This document shows, one piece after another, positions 1 through 11,867 of a stretch of DNA of 64,000 nt (positions within the stretch are counted from its first letter, which is position 1; each line of letters starts with the position of its first letter). This DNA comes from Charina bottae (lineage: Eukaryota; Chordata; Lepidosauria; Squamata; Charinaidae): positions 54,406,914 through 54,470,913 of the forward strand of contig JALMGJ010000002.1 of NCBI GenBank assembly GCA_023362775.1. The letters run 5' to 3'. The position numbers and the translations under genes were made by a program. The notes under the pieces are model-generated. The model ran no database searches. It was not told the DNA's origin and saw nothing but the letters and a program-made list of their open reading frames with translations.

Positions 1-183
1 AAAATACATATGCTGTTATCTCTGGTAACCCTTAATGAACTTTTGCTGACATCAGGACTGAAATAACGAGGTTTTATGGATTTCTTTATAGATAAGAGAT
101 GGGATATGGGAAGAAGAGATCATTTGTTGTATTTTAAGAAGGTGATGTAAGTTACTAAAATTGTTTACACTTGTTGTGATGAA

Positions 184-320
184 GGGGGAAGTCATTTCTT
201 TATATATTTCTTTTTTTTTAACTATATTCTTTTTTTTCTTTTTTCTTTTTTCTTTTTCTTTTCTATTTTTCTTTTTTTTTATTTTCTGCACCTTCTATTT
301 TTTCTTTTTCTTTTTTTAGG
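184..320. repeat. Homopyrimidine (T-rich) low-complexity tract
   Basis: Almost pure T with scattered C and A over about 135 bases. The complementary strand reads as a lysine-rich open frame, which is a composition artefact and not a gene. No periodic unit is obvious. The 183 bases before it show nothing recognisable. Confidence 0.85.
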
Positions 321-444
321 GAAGTATTATTTTTTATTTTTGTAAATTGTACTCTTTAATAAAATTACTATTTAAAAAACTATTTCAACAAACGTAAAAT
401 ATGTTATTTGTCAACACACAAAAGCCTACACAATTATTTACTCA

Positions 445-643
445 ACATTGGTGGTGGCAATATTAGACTACATGGGACTGCCCTTGAAGATAACTCAGAA
501 ATTACAGTTGGTCCAAAGTGCAGCATCCCAGCAGCTATTGGGAATTAGAAGGTTTAACAGCAGAGCACCTGAGCTGTGGTGGTTGCACTGGTTACCAATA
601 GGTTCCTGGGTCTGATTCAAAGAGTTAGTATTAACCTGTAAAG
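445..643 (+). mobile_element. L2-like LINE fragment, end of reverse transcriptase region
   Basis: Plus-strand translation gives LDYMGLPLKITQKLQLVQSA, then WLHWLPIGSWV, a stop, and FKELVLTCKA. This is the typical post-catalytic segment of L2-clade reverse transcriptases (compare MGLPLGNIRKLQLVQNAAAR in the minus-strand L2 at 3.6 kb). It carries stops and substitutions, so it is an old dead copy. The frame ends abruptly at 643, where a hAT-type terminal inverted repeat begins. L2-like sequence of the same orientation resumes after about 896. The family call rests on protein similarity seen by eye. Confidence 0.7.
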
Positions 644-760
644 CAGAGTTTTCCAAACTTTTCATGTTGGTGACACACTTTTTAGACATGCATCATTTCG
701 CAACACACTCTTAGAGCAGGGCACAAGGCAGGCACTAGGACCTGCGCTGCCTTCATAATC
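644..760 (-). mobile_element. hAT-type MITE, minus orientation (family sharing CAGAGCTTTCCAAACT ends)
   Basis: Starts CAGAGTTTTCCAAACTTTT and continues with GTTGGTGACACAC, GACATGCATCATTTCG and GGGCACAAGGCAGGCAC. This is the reverse complement of the right half of the complete element at 14099-14388. Homology fades after about 760, and no matching right end is visible before 897. The 8 bases before it (636-643, CTGTAAAG) fit the NTNTANAN pattern of the other hAT insertions in this window. The sequence from about 760 to 896, including a G run near 852, is unexplained. Confidence 0.7.
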
Positions 761-903
761 TTCTCCTCTGACAAGATTCTGCCTATGTATTCTTTCCAAG
801 ATGAAATGCTGAGGGTTCCTATGCCATGCAGGAGCAGGAATGTGTGTGTGTGGGGGGGGGGTGCCCCAAAGATGGTGCTCTTCAATGCAGCTCCCACTTT
901 ATG

Positions 904-1165
904 CAGGGATCCAATCTCATAGCTTTCTGAAGGCTGTTAAGAATATTCTCTTCCATCAAACATTACCAGCTAATAGTGATGATGGGCTCTGATACGTTCC
1001 ATTTTTACCAGTTCATGTTTCTTTATAGTATTTTTATTGAGATTTTCTGATTAGCTGATGTTAGGGACTCTTTTATTGCATGGTGGGTGTGTCATTATAA
1101 ACCACTTAGAGCTCTCATTCCAGAGACTACAAATTTCTACAATAAATATCTACAATTTTTAAAAT
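904..1165 (+). mobile_element. L2-like LINE 3' end
   Basis: Plus-strand translation SHSFLKAVKNILFHQTLP matches the extreme C-terminal motif of an L2-like reverse transcriptase (F-x-K-A-x-K-x-x-L-F-x-Q). It is followed by an L2-type 3' untranslated end with ATAAACCACTTAGAG and an AT-rich AATAAATA tail. It lies in the same orientation as the fragment at 445-643, so both are probably one copy split by the hAT MITE. About 80-90 residues expected between the two parts are missing. Confidence 0.6.
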
Positions 1166-2505
1166 AATTATAGAAGCATACATCATGGTTATTATTGCAG
1201 CTTTCCTTCTAAAACATATCAAATGTGCCAATTTTATAGTACTATCAGCATAATTAAAAAGTACTAAAAAGTTAACACAAAAATAAATATGAGAAAACTT
1301 CATAGTCTAATTTCTGCAATCCAATACCAAATCATGCAATGCAATCCAGTACATGTCTTCTCAGAGAGATTTTCTCTCAAATTAAGTATATAAAAAGAAA
1401 AGCCTAAAAACTATTTTCCATGATTTTCTGCAAGTTAGGGGCTCCAAAAAATTATTAGATGAACACAGAGGTGTTCAGAGCAAATACAAAATATGCACTA
1501 TGAAGTCACAAGGCAAACTCTGCCCCTTACATACTTGCATGTAATGTTGCAACAGACATCCAGGAGGGACATAATTTGTATTGCAACACATGCTTTGTCA
1601 TTTCCCTCCCTCTTTGTAAATTCTGTGGCCAGCACCACCACTCCTGGTCCGTGGACCCTGCTGCTCTCACCAAAGATAGATGTACCTTTACGGATGGGGA
1701 AACTCCTAAGACCTTTCATAGGTACAACCTTGCTTTTCAAGATTAATTAGCCGAGATTCAATCTACTTTCTCTTTTAAACATTTAAATTAAAAAAGAACA
1801 CTTGCTCCAGCATCAGCAGTGACTTACTGTAGCTTCCCTAAACAGTATGGTGCTGTTTCTAAGACAGAATGACTCAGTGAGAACAGCACTATTAGATAAT
1901 ATGAAGAAGCCTAATGAAAGCACTACATAAATACAAAGTACTGTTATTCCAGGTCATGAATGCAATGTTAAGATGGGAACAAAGGCATGAATGCTCTAAG
2001 AGATCAAACTGAGTGAAGATGGAACAAGCGCCAATCATGTCCATAGACAGATAATTTTGAAATTACTATGTTCTTTTATAAAGTGTTACCAGTTTACTAG
2101 GATTATACAGCAGCATTATAACTATACTGACAGATTGTCAATATTAACAAGCTAGTCTAATGTATTATCAATGATAATCCAATTTTGCTTCTTTCCTGGA
2201 CTGTAACCATTACTTAACAACAGAAGAACAAAAATAAGCTAATCACAGAAATGGCTGCAAAGGACTGAATAATGGCAATGATACTTATAATAAAAGAAGG
2301 AAGCTTCTGGATTGGTTTTTCATTATCAGAGATACTGGCAATTTCAGTGGCCATTCTTTTTTTACATTTTCTTTTTCTATACACTTCCTTGAATAGTTAT
2401 TTTAAAAAACAACCTATGCCAACACTTTTATAAACCACATATGAAACCATAATTGTACATACCCACTGAATTTAGACTTCAGAATTTTATTTCAAGCAAA
2501 TCTCT
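1166..2505. other. No recognised feature
   Basis: AT-rich DNA without a repeat or gene that I recognise. About 1490-1750 is less AT-rich and open on both strands for about 80 codons, but no frame resembles a known protein and no splice sites stand out. Confidence 0.5.
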
Positions 2506-2582
2506 ATAAGATTGCAGTCCTGGGCTTCAATCATACCCTCGCTTTTCTGGGAGTAGCATCGCTAAATCCAATGGGACTTTTT
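2506..2582 (+). repeat. Possible old amniote interspersed repeat (GGGAGTA...AATGGGACTT type)
   Basis: Contains AGATTGCAGTCCT, CTGGGAGTA and CCAATGGGACTT in the order seen in a dispersed repeat common in reptile genomes. A minus-strand relative is at about 13233-13290. Both are degenerate and short, and I cannot name the family. The bases from 2583 to 2975 show nothing else recognisable. Confidence 0.35.
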
Positions 2583-2975
2583 ATTACAAGAAATTCTAAA
2601 ATAGTTTAAACATCCTTTCATCAGGCAAGTTTGGTTAGATATTCCCAAAGCATGGCAAATCAGTCTTTAGAATGGCTGTCTCCAAGAGCAAGACAGAACT
2701 CTTGGTTTGGATTTCTTCAATACTTGCAGTTCTTCTAAGCGGATATACTAGGGGTACTATATCTAGGCTGCAAAACTATGGACAACCACTAGATAGCAGG
2801 AAAGGGTTAACAATTTATTTATTGCAATGTGTATGTGTGTGTGGATTCAGTAGAAGATATTCCAGCCCAAGTGAAGCAGAGAACTAATTCCGCCCCTGCA
2901 ATTCCAAACATCCCCTCACAGAAGGTTTAGGGGCTACAGAGTGGAGAGAGAAGAGAAATGCTCATGGAATACTGG

Positions 2976-4810
2976 AGAAGATGATGATGATGATTAAAAT
3001 TTATATGACCGCCCATCTCCCCCAATCAGGGGACTCTGGGCGGTTTACAATAAAAAATACAATTAAAATACCATATAAAATTACAACAAACAATATAATA
3101 AATAAGTATAAAATCCAATCTAGGCGAATTGATCTTAAAAATAGGGAGGGGATTATGGTACTAGCCATCCCCAGGAGGAGCTGTTACCTTTCTCATCCCA
3201 AGCTAGGCGGCATAACCAGGTTTTCAGATTTTTCCGGAAGGCCGGAAGCGAGGAAACCCACCTCAACTCCGGGGCCAAAATATTCCAAAGGGCGGGTCCT
3301 ACTGCAGAGAAGGCCCATCTCCTGGACCCCACCAGATGGAATTCCTTTACTGATGGGATCCGGAGCATGCCCTCTCTGCATGATCGGGTGGGGCGGGTCA
3401 ATGTTATGGGGATAAGATGGTCCATCAGGTATCCTGGCCCCATGCCATGTAGGGCTTTAAAAGTAATGACCAACACCTTGAATTGTACCCGGAAGCAAAC
3501 TGGCACCCAATGCAGCTCATGGAGCAAATGTGTTATATGTGCTGATCTTGGTGCACCCAGAATTGCCCGCGCGGCTGCATTCTGTACCAGCTGTAGCTTC
3601 CGGATATTCCCCAAGGGTAGCCCCATGTAGAGCGCATTGCAGTAGTCTATATGGGAGATGACGAGGGCATGAGTGACTGTTCGGAGGGCATCTCAGTCCA
3701 GGAATGGACATAATTGGCGCACAAGCTGAAGCTGCACAAAGGCCCTCCTGGCCACAACTGCCACCTGCTCTTCAAGCAGGAGTCGTGAGTCCAGGAGGAC
3801 CCCCAAGTTCCACACCGGTTCCGAGTGGGGCAGTGCCACCCCATCCAGAACCAAAGATGACAATTTCCCGGATACCGAGGTGCCATCAATCCACAGCCAC
3901 CCAATCTTGCCAGGGTTCAGCTGAAGCTTGTTGTTCCCCATCCAGGCCCCCACAGCCCCCAGACACTGAGACAGGGCGGCGACTGCATCACTTACTTCAC
4001 CTGGGATGGAGATGTACAATTGAGTATCATCTGCATATTGATGATACCTCATCCCATGGTGACGGATGATCTCACCCAGCGGTTTCATGTAGATGTTAAA
4101 TAGAAGAGGGAACCGAACCCTGGGGCAACCCACATAAGAGGGGACGCGGATCGGATCTCTCCTCTCCTATCACTACTGACTGGGAACAGCCCCGGAGGAA
4201 GGAGGTGAACCAGCGCAGAACTACGCCGCCCACCCCCAACTCCCTGAGCCGCCCCAAAAGGATACCATGGTTGATGGTATCGAAAGCCGCTGAGAGGTCT
4301 AAGAGAGCCAGGATGGATGCATTGCCCCCATACCGCTCCCGCCAGAGAACATCCATAAGTGCGACCAATGCAGTCTCCGTCCCATATCCCGGTCTGAAAC
4401 CTGACTGAAAGGGGTCTAGATAATCCGCTTCCTCCAGAGTCCTCTGGAGTTCCAACGCCACCACTTTCTCAACCACCTTTCCCAAAAAGGGGAGGTGGGA
4501 GACAGGACGAAAATTGTCCAGGATGGTAGGGTCCAGGGATGGTTTCTTGAGGAGGAGTTTGCAGGGTGGTTTAAGAGCAGCTGGGAGGAGGGGAGCATGC
4601 CCATCAAAGCACACATTAGCCAACTGGAACAGATGCATTTGCAGGGGATAGAAGGAAGTGCAGCAGGTAGATTGCACTGCCCCACTCGTGTCAGCAGACA
4701 GAAGAAAGAGGTACCTTCATCCACAACAAAACTTAGATGGAGGCTGCTTTCAGGTAGCCTAGGAGTGGGCTGAGGAGGACGTCATCTGTTCCTGACCTCC
4801 CAAAACAGGG
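2976..4810 (-). mobile_element. L2-clade non-LTR retrotransposon, 5'-truncated
   Basis: Minus-strand element of about 1.8 kb. Its 3' end lies near 2980 and has a short (ATC)n tail preceded by TATAAATTTTAA and a hairpin at about 3008-3044 (CCGCCCA / TGGGCGG arms with an inner CCCC/GGGG stem). Next comes about 110 bases of untranslated AT-rich sequence, then reverse-transcriptase coding sequence running up to about 4680. Upstream of about 4800 the similarity ends, so the endonuclease and most of the 5' part are absent, as in a typical 5'-truncated insertion. This is the longest and best preserved L2 copy here. Confidence 0.85.
3153..4677 (-). pseudogene. L2 ORF2 reverse transcriptase fragment, frame-broken
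   Basis: The protein would copy L2 RNA at a nicked target. Three minus-strand open pieces join in order. At 4096-4677: KPSLDPTILDNFRPVSHLPF, FQSGFRPGYGTETALVALMD, ALLDLSAAFDTINHGIL and CGLPQGSV. At 3693-4133: the catalytic YHQYADDTQLY, then LQLNPGKIG. At 3153-3626: MGLPLGNIRKLQLVQNAAAR, LHWVPVCFRVQFKV and LPAFRKNLKTWLCRLAWDEK. The frame changes between QGSV and PLLFNIYMKPL near 4130, and again near 3650. The YADD box and QxLxLNPxK region place it in the L2 clade and not CR1. The N-terminal endonuclease is missing. It is not functional. Confidence 0.85.
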
Positions 4811-6567
4811 AGTAGCCTGTTCTTGGGATGGGTCAAGTAGGAGGTGTAGATCAGGCCAAAGCAAGAGGAACTAAATTCTGATTAGAATGCTAATAAAGTG
4901 GGATTCAAAGATTTGGCTCTTATGTGGTCCTAATATGGATCAGACTTTTGTACGTGAACTTTAAATTATGAAAAAGCTATCCGGTAGTATCTAAAGATTA
5001 GAGGTGTATAGTATTCAGATCCTATGCCGAGAAAGTTACTTTGGATCCAATGTGGAGACCTTCTCCAAACCTGAGGGCAGTTCCTTAAAGATGTCATGTT
5101 TTTTTCTGAAGTAATCTAGTAGCCATGTAGACTCAGGAAAATGCTTATCTGAGTTCAGGAGATGTTATCAAGGCAATGCCAGGGTATGACTATACAGTAT
5201 GTTGCTGCCTTGTCACCACCTCCCTAACCTCTTGGAAAGACTAATTAAAAGAGGAATATATCAACTGCAGTTAAGGAAAAGGAAGACTATAAATAAGGAT
5301 GAAGATTAAATTAAATCATTTGGTTTGGTAACAGGAAATGACTGAGAAACAAGAGAAAGAATTGGAGGATATAAATGGAAACATACTAGAAGATCCAGTG
5401 TTGTGACTTATTTTCTTAGCGACAGATAGATATCTAGTAAAAGAAAATTGCAGAACGTCAAACACAATGTCTTCTGCTATGTCTTCCTCAGAATAATGCC
5501 CAGTTTCAATAAGCAAAATCTTTTATTTATCCTTCACACATGAATTCCAGTATCATAGCATCTCCTGTCTCTATTCTTTCTTTTAGCAATTCCATCAAGA
5601 ATATCCACTCTGCTTCATCTCCACATCAAACCATACAAAAGCTATTTTCCTTAAAACTTCAGGTCTATATTCTGACACCAATCAAATCTAATATTATCTG
5701 TTCTGGTCTTAAAATCATACTACAGTTTTAGCTAATTATTTCAAATTCTACTCTTTATTTCAGGTCAAAAAGCATATTTGCTACAGGCACATGTCTTACT
5801 TCCTTAGTGAAATGCATGGTTGGGTCAGACATAGGTAACTTGCACATCTCACCACTGAAGGTGTTGTAAATGAAACCTCCTTGGAAATTTGACATTAAAC
5901 AAATACTTGTAAGGTATTTTTCATACAGGGCTGGAAATATAATTACATTTAATTTTTATAATAAAGTTATACAATCACAGGATGTGGTGTTAGAAGGTAC
6001 TTTTTATTGTTTTCCATCATGTAATTGTGTGCTTCATTGCTTTTTTATTCCGTTTTTCTTGTTGTGGGAGGCATTATAACATTGGATAAACCACTCATCT
6101 AGGGATAAAAATGGGATGTTCCATTATGATGTACACTACCCTGACAAAAAGCCACTCTTCCTTCTTTCACCCTAGCTATGCTTGCAAACAGTGACCAAAG
6201 AACTTATTACTTGTGGTAAATAAAAAGATTATAATAGTGACTTAAATCAAACCAATAGTGTTCTCAATTCTTTATGCAAAACATGTAGTTTTCTATTTCT
6301 GAATCCCCATCTCCTGCATCCTTACAGAAATTTATTTTCGCCTCTATATGAAAACAATCACACATATTATTTGATGTGCCTCTCCGCAAACAGAACCACT
6401 GTGTAGCTGATCCAGAAGAACTACTATGGAAGAAAAAAAAACCCTAAACAGAACAAACACAACAAGAATTCATAGAAACTGGCCAGAGAAAAGTTCATCT
6501 TACTGTTTGATTCTGTGAGAAAGCAGCTGTAAGAAGAGGGTGCACAAAATGACTTGACTTCACCCTA
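4811..6567. other. No recognised feature
   Basis: AT-rich DNA. Short open frames (for example at 5316-5731 and 5870-6079) have no recognisable domain, and their amino-acid make-up follows base composition. Confidence 0.5.
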
Positions 6568-7047
6568 ATGAGGTGCTTTGTGTTGAGGAGAGCAGTGGGA
6601 TCCTCCTTGTCAAGGAGAGGAGGGGATGCCATTCCTCTCAACGAGACACTCTGCATCGCCTTGAAGATTCATCCAGCAAATCCATTAGCTGGCAAGGGCT
6701 GCAGAATATGCAGCGGGTCTGCACAGAACCCTTTTCTGCTAATGGAACTTCTGGAAGAGCAGTCAGACCAGCCAAAGGAAGAGCTTGCATGTGCCTCGCT
6801 TTTAAAAGTGAGGGGAGAGCGCACAGCTTGGAAAAGCAGCTTCAGAAGGGTGTTTTGCTCAAAGAAACATCAAAGGGAAACACCTCTTCTAAGTTTTGCA
6901 CAGGCCTCTCATACAGACTTTCAAAATAAGATGCCAAAATCAGAAACAGCTATTAGAAGAACTCTGGTAACCAAATATTATCATCTTGCTCTTCTTTATG
7001 TTCCAAAAATACATTTTAATATAAACCAGTATTACCAAAGGCCATGA
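6568..7047 (+). other. Unrecognised 159-codon open frame in a GC-richer patch
   Basis: The longest open frame in the window with no visible link to a transposon. It starts MRCFVLRRAVGSSLSRRGGD, and a second overlapping plus-strand frame (6573-6929) is open for 118 codons. The patch from about 6560 to 6930 is clearly less AT-rich than its flanks. I see no domain, signal peptide, membrane segment or family resemblance, and no splice consensus that clearly bounds it. It could be part of an unrecognised repeat, a noncoding-RNA exon or chance. It should not be treated as a gene on this evidence. The 320 bases after it contain nothing recognisable. Confidence 0.15.
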
Positions 7048-7368
7048 TATTTTTACGTTATTTATTCCAATGAGCTGTAGTGTGGGGAGAGGTGAGAAGC
7101 ACAATTACTCCATCAGGCATTTAATTTTCATCAATGTCTTCTGGAGGAAACCACAGGGTGCAGTAGAAAAGTGAGACGGAAAGCAAGACCAGCAGTTGAA
7201 GTACCACATACTTTAGCCGCCTCCTTTATCCTATTCTAGCTAATCATCACAGCCTGGTTTTCTTCCTCCTTTCTTGTTTCCTATGTCGTTTTTTAAACTG
7301 TAGGTCTGCTAAAAGGGATTTTCTTATTACATATCTTTGGGAGTCTTTCTGGGAAAAATGCTCTAAAT

Positions 7369-7450
7369 CAGGAGTAGGAAACCTATGACCTTCTGGATGT
7401 CACTGAACTGCAATTCTTAGCAGCCCCAACCAATGTGACCTCCCTTGTCC
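7369..7450 (+). mobile_element. hAT-type MITE fragment (left end)
   Basis: Begins CAGGAGTAGGAAACCTATGA, with CTTCTGGATGTCACTGAACT and TGCAATTCTTAGCAGCCCC following. This is the left half of a dispersed squamate hAT-type MITE (CAGGGGT-GGCAACCT ends). The right end is not present. The 8 bases before it are CTCTAAAT, which fits the hAT target pattern of other copies here. Confidence 0.5.
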
Positions 7451-9262
7451 AGCTAAAGTCAAACAAGTGAACTTGGCTAACAAACCAGTGCCATCGGGAC
7501 CTTCACACTCAGACCAACAGCAACATCCCAACAGTCAAGAAGATCATTTTAATTTTTATTAACTTAAACAGCAAATCCTACTTTTAAGCTGGGGGGGGGA
7601 AGAGCTCTGATGCAGCTCATCCTTCTATCAATTTACTATCAAACTACCTATTCCTTTGCCTCCGTAGTTCTAGCTGGAATTCACTTTGCACCAGCCTACC
7701 ACTGGTCCCAAGCAATCAGCTAATTTGTGGGCTGTGGGGGAGCCTCTTTCACTAGAGGAAAGGGGAGGCCAAAGACAACATAAAGGCAATGATTTCATTC
7801 TCTTTCCCTTGGAGTGAAATCAGTCTTATCACTTTCCTTTCCTCTTAGCAGAGGGGAAGAAAATCACTGCACTTCTGTTGCTAATGGCAGCAGAAATTCA
7901 ACCATTTTCTTCTCTTTTGTTGCAAAGTGGAGGGAGAGATGCTTCATTGCCTTCCCTCCTCCCCCAGTGCAGAAGATGAAGGCTGCCAAGTATACTTAGT
8001 TACTTAGGTACAGTGGGAGGTTGTATGTCAATGGGAGGAGATGGGGGGACGGTGGGCAAAACCTTTCAAGACAGATCTCATGTATACAAACCATAAGGAT
8101 ATGCAACATATTTATCTGATAGTTGGCAGAATTAGGTCTTTCCAATTTCTTTATAACAGCTGACATAGCTTTCTATTCCATTTGTTTCGATACAAAGGTG
8201 TCTGTAATAAACTCCTGTACAAGTCAGGAGCTTGCATTTGGCAATGAACTGAAACGTCATAAAATGAGAGTGTTTGTGGGCTGCAATGACATGTCTAACT
8301 ATATCTATTTCTTTAAGAAATTTATCTTAAAACAGCCTGCTAGTAATATATTTACAGTATATGATTAAAAGAAATACAGGATTCAAATTAAAGAAGTAAT
8401 TTCACAGAACTACATACAAGCCAATGTTTTTTGGTTAAACGTCATTAATCATTACAATTTTAACGATAGAGCATCTACTTAATCTTAACACATTAGTAAC
8501 AAAGAAGTGTACTAATATAATGCATAATTAAAACCGTAGTAGGGTATTTTGTTCAAACATTTTCAGCATTCAAGGTTTAGATTTAATATACATATAGGTT
8601 AAAAGCAATTTAAAATAAATAGTGTTTCAAATGAAGAACTTAAATTATAATGCAAAAATAGAAATGAACACTACTTTTGGGAAGTTCAGATTCTAAAACA
8701 AGATTATTTAAATTTCTCTTAAAATTCGATTTAAATTTAAACTTAATATACAAAAATTAAAACTGAATTTAGAAGTTCAATGTATAACTTTAAATCACTA
8801 TATTTTGCACCATTGTGTCAGTGCAAAACGTACTATAATTAACCATCTTTCTAGCAGAGTTAGGCAATGATATGTGCTGCGTGTGCGGGTGAAATTATAC
8901 TGTTAGTCTAGTTCATTTTTATTTTTATTCATTTTGTAAAGAGATTAAAATAATTAGCCTCTGCTAATCTAATTTATCTAAATATATGCATTGTAGGGAA
9001 TGAACTGAAACTATCCATCAGTTGTTCTGATGAAATCGCGAAGGGCTTAGGTTATGATGCCATTTATTATAAAAATATCCTATATGATGTAGTCTCATTA
9101 GATTTGCACAGAAAATCATTTTTATCTAAAAAAAGAACAGTTGTCACTGAAACTATTTCAAGCTTTATTTTATCTTTTGAATAGGCATTACCATCTTAAC
9201 ATTAATTAGAAGACACTTTTCACTATGCAGCTCAGCAAAAATCTAAGAAGTGTTACAGAAAT

Positions 9263-9265
<3 letters not shown>
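7451..9265. other. No recognised feature; one duplicated 34-mer
   Basis: Very AT-rich from about 8360 onward. The only internal structure noted is a 34-base segment at 8550-8583 that recurs exactly at 9347-9380. A G run lies near 7590. Confidence 0.5.

Positions 9266-9300
<35 letters not shown>
9266..9300. repeat. (CA)n microsatellite
   Basis: About sixteen CA dinucleotides, introduced by ATACACAT and ending in ACAG. Confidence 0.95.
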
Positions 9301-9303
<3 letters not shown>

Positions 9304-9346
9304 CTCATTTTACCAATATACAGAAGGCATATACACCCCAAATATC

Positions 9347-9380
9347 TGTTCAAACATTTTCAGCATTCAAGGTTTAGATT
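9347..9380 (+). repeat. Second copy of a 34-bp direct repeat (first at 8550-8583)
   Basis: Both copies contain TGTTCAAACATTTTCAGCAT followed by TCAAGGTTTAGATT without mismatch, 797 bases apart. Flanks diverge immediately on both sides. It may be a local templated duplication or the remnant of a short dispersed repeat. Confidence 0.8.
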
Positions 9381-9416
9381 GGGGATTCACCATCAGGAGT
9401 TTTCAAAGAACTCCTG

Positions 9417-9418
9417 GA

Positions 9419-9481
<63 letters not shown>

Positions 9482-9528
9482 GAAGGAAGGAAGGAAGGAA
9501 GGAAGGAAGGAAGGAAGGAAGGAAGGAA
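9417..9528. repeat. Compound (GAAA)n(GGAA)n microsatellite
   Basis: About 64 bases of GAAA units pass directly into about 48 bases of GGAA units, giving a pure purine strand. A small inverted repeat (AGGAGTT / AACTCCT) lies just before it. Open frames across it on both strands are artefacts. Confidence 0.95.
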
Positions 9529-11540
9529 ATATGAAAAGCTGTCATGCTGAGTTTATTTTTTAAAAAATGAGCTATTTTCAACTTTTGAAAGCTTTATACA
9601 CAGATATCTTAAGAAACCCTCATAAACAAGGGTCTTCAGCCTATATCACATAATAAACAATTATGAGCGATAATGGCAGAAAGAGATTTAATGTTTTGGC
9701 CACAAGTTATTGATAAGCATGATGTGCAATATAAAAAGTATATAGGAAATCTATATAAGGGGCAGCTACCAAAAGACCATGCTGCCAACACAAACCAGGA
9801 GGCTCAGAAATCAAATCTCCAACATGTGGTATAAAATGCTGTGTTGCCATGGTAAATATTCATGTTTCAAGAGAAGTGTTAAATCTTGTATCAGAAGTCA
9901 AACTGGCTGCCAAGACACATTTTCACAAGTAAGGGAATTTTTGTCTTTTCAGAATGGAACTACTTTTCAATTGACACTGAATTTTCCCTAAAATAAATTC
10001 TTCATAACTAAGCCAATCACACTTGAGTCAGTCCAAAAAAATGAATTACTCTGTTCCACTACAGAATTGTCAACAGTTTCTGTGTGCATGCAAATGCTTA
10101 AAAGTTATTTAGAAAACTTAATACTGATGCTAATAAATATTTAAATAGTTACCTCAAAAAAAACCCCACATCCTTAATTGCAGCCCTTAAAATCATTCAG
10201 TTCTAGAAGAAAGAAGGCAGAAGTTGACTTTCTCTGGCAATTACTTTTACAAATGTAGATTCAAGATATGCCACAAATACCAAGCCCCAACCTAAAAATT
10301 AGGATGAAGGATCATTTTAAAAAGCATTTTTCAGATTTCTAGACAGTTTATATTTTTAAAGCAAGACAATTGTATCTCACTTTTGTGCAAGATTGTTTTT
10401 ATCAAACAGAACACTTGCTTGAAGATCCTTCCTTACATGTTACAGCAATATTGGATTTCTGCTAAGTCCCAACCACATAACAGCCTCCCAAGCACATAAC
10501 AACAGCCTTCCATGTCATATTAAGCTCTATTCCAGAGAGTCTTTTCTCTGACAGAATTGTCTTTTTATGAGTAAACATGGAATAGGATAAGGAAACCTCA
10601 CTCCACAAGCAGAACAATGTTTATATTATTGAAGATCCAACCCAATCTTTATCAAGACTTTTTAAAGTAACCACTACTTAATGGAAATTTAAGTTTAAAA
10701 ATTCCACTAGGTAGGTCTTATATTGTTAGGAGTAACAATATTGTTCCCCATAAACACTGTCATTAGCTGTACACGGGATATCTCAAATAATGTAAGGAGC
10801 CACACTGAAGAATATAGTGGTTTCGTGCTATGAAGATAATCTGGAACGAACTGAAGCAAAGCCCTGAGTCTCTTTTACCCAGCCAGGAGAACATTTATCC
10901 AATTTATTTTCACTTTCCATAAAAGATATTTGTCTTTCTTTAAAACTAGATGTCCTGTTTTAAAGTAAACTCTCATTTCTTAAGGTAATAAGGTAAAGCT
11001 AAAGTTATTTTGTTTATAAATAAGAATTTATTTTAAATCACTATTTCTGGTTCATTATGATATGATGGCTTTCATGGAGTTCTTTTCCCGGCTAGGTTGG
11101 AAAAAACAGGATGCCAAGTCCTTAGACCTAACTAATTGATTCATTAGAATTTTGTTAACATTATAATTTTAAAAATTACATCCACACAAAACATTTTGCG
11201 ACTCTATGCAGGTTACAAATATCTGTCCAAATAAAATTCAACCTAAGGATTAAAACCATTTAAACTAAAAAAAAAACCTCCAAAACTCAGGCATGGGGGA
11301 AAATATGTATATCAAGTATGCACCTAAAATGTGAAAAAGGGGACAGACTCATCTCAAAAGGGAAGAGGGTAAATAGCTACCACTGAAGACGCCTCCTCAG
11401 TTAGACTATTGTAAATAACCGCCCTGTGGGAAAGGTCCCTGAACAAGTATCACAGACACCTGCTCAATTGAACAATTCTTCCCCTGCCCCACAGAGCATC
11501 ATTATGACCAATCTGCTTGGGTGAGTGGTTTATAAGTATG
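9529..11540. other. No recognised feature
   Basis: AT-rich unique DNA. No repeat family, RNA gene or convincing coding exon seen. About 11340-11540 is slightly GC-richer and may belong to the L2-like tail that follows. Confidence 0.5.
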
Positions 11541-11660
11541 GTTTAATTTTTTTAATAATATTTATCATATTTTATTTAATAGTTGTTTATAATGCTTATA
11601 AGCCACTCTGGGAAGACTTATTCTGAAAGACAGATGTTTTAAAAATGTAATAAATAAATA
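11541..11660 (+). mobile_element. L2-like LINE 3' end
   Basis: Contains ATAAGCCACTCTGGGAAGAC and a terminal TGTAATAAATAAATA tail, the usual plus-strand 3' end of reptile L2-like elements. No coding part is recognisable, and the hairpin seen in younger copies is largely lost. Confidence 0.5.
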
Positions 11661-11867
11661 ATCCCATCAGCAAGTTGTTCCATAGCAGAGGCCACGTATT
11701 GGAAAAAGCAAAACTACTTGTTGATGTACCCATGGGTAGGTTTACAAAACTTTTAACAGCCTGGGGGTAGACTCAATGGGAATAGATAGTCCTGCATAAT
11801 TTAGGTCTAAACTTAAATTTTGGCTTGTTCCATACAGTATTAACTCTTTGCTCATTATCTTTAGAGA

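Noticed and set aside
52..291. Lysine-rich open frame on the minus strand
   Set aside because: It is the complement of a T-rich low-complexity tract; composition, not coding.
9250..9581. Open frames on both strands rich in KER or FLS
   Set aside because: They run through (CA)n, (GAAA)n and (GGAA)n microsatellites.
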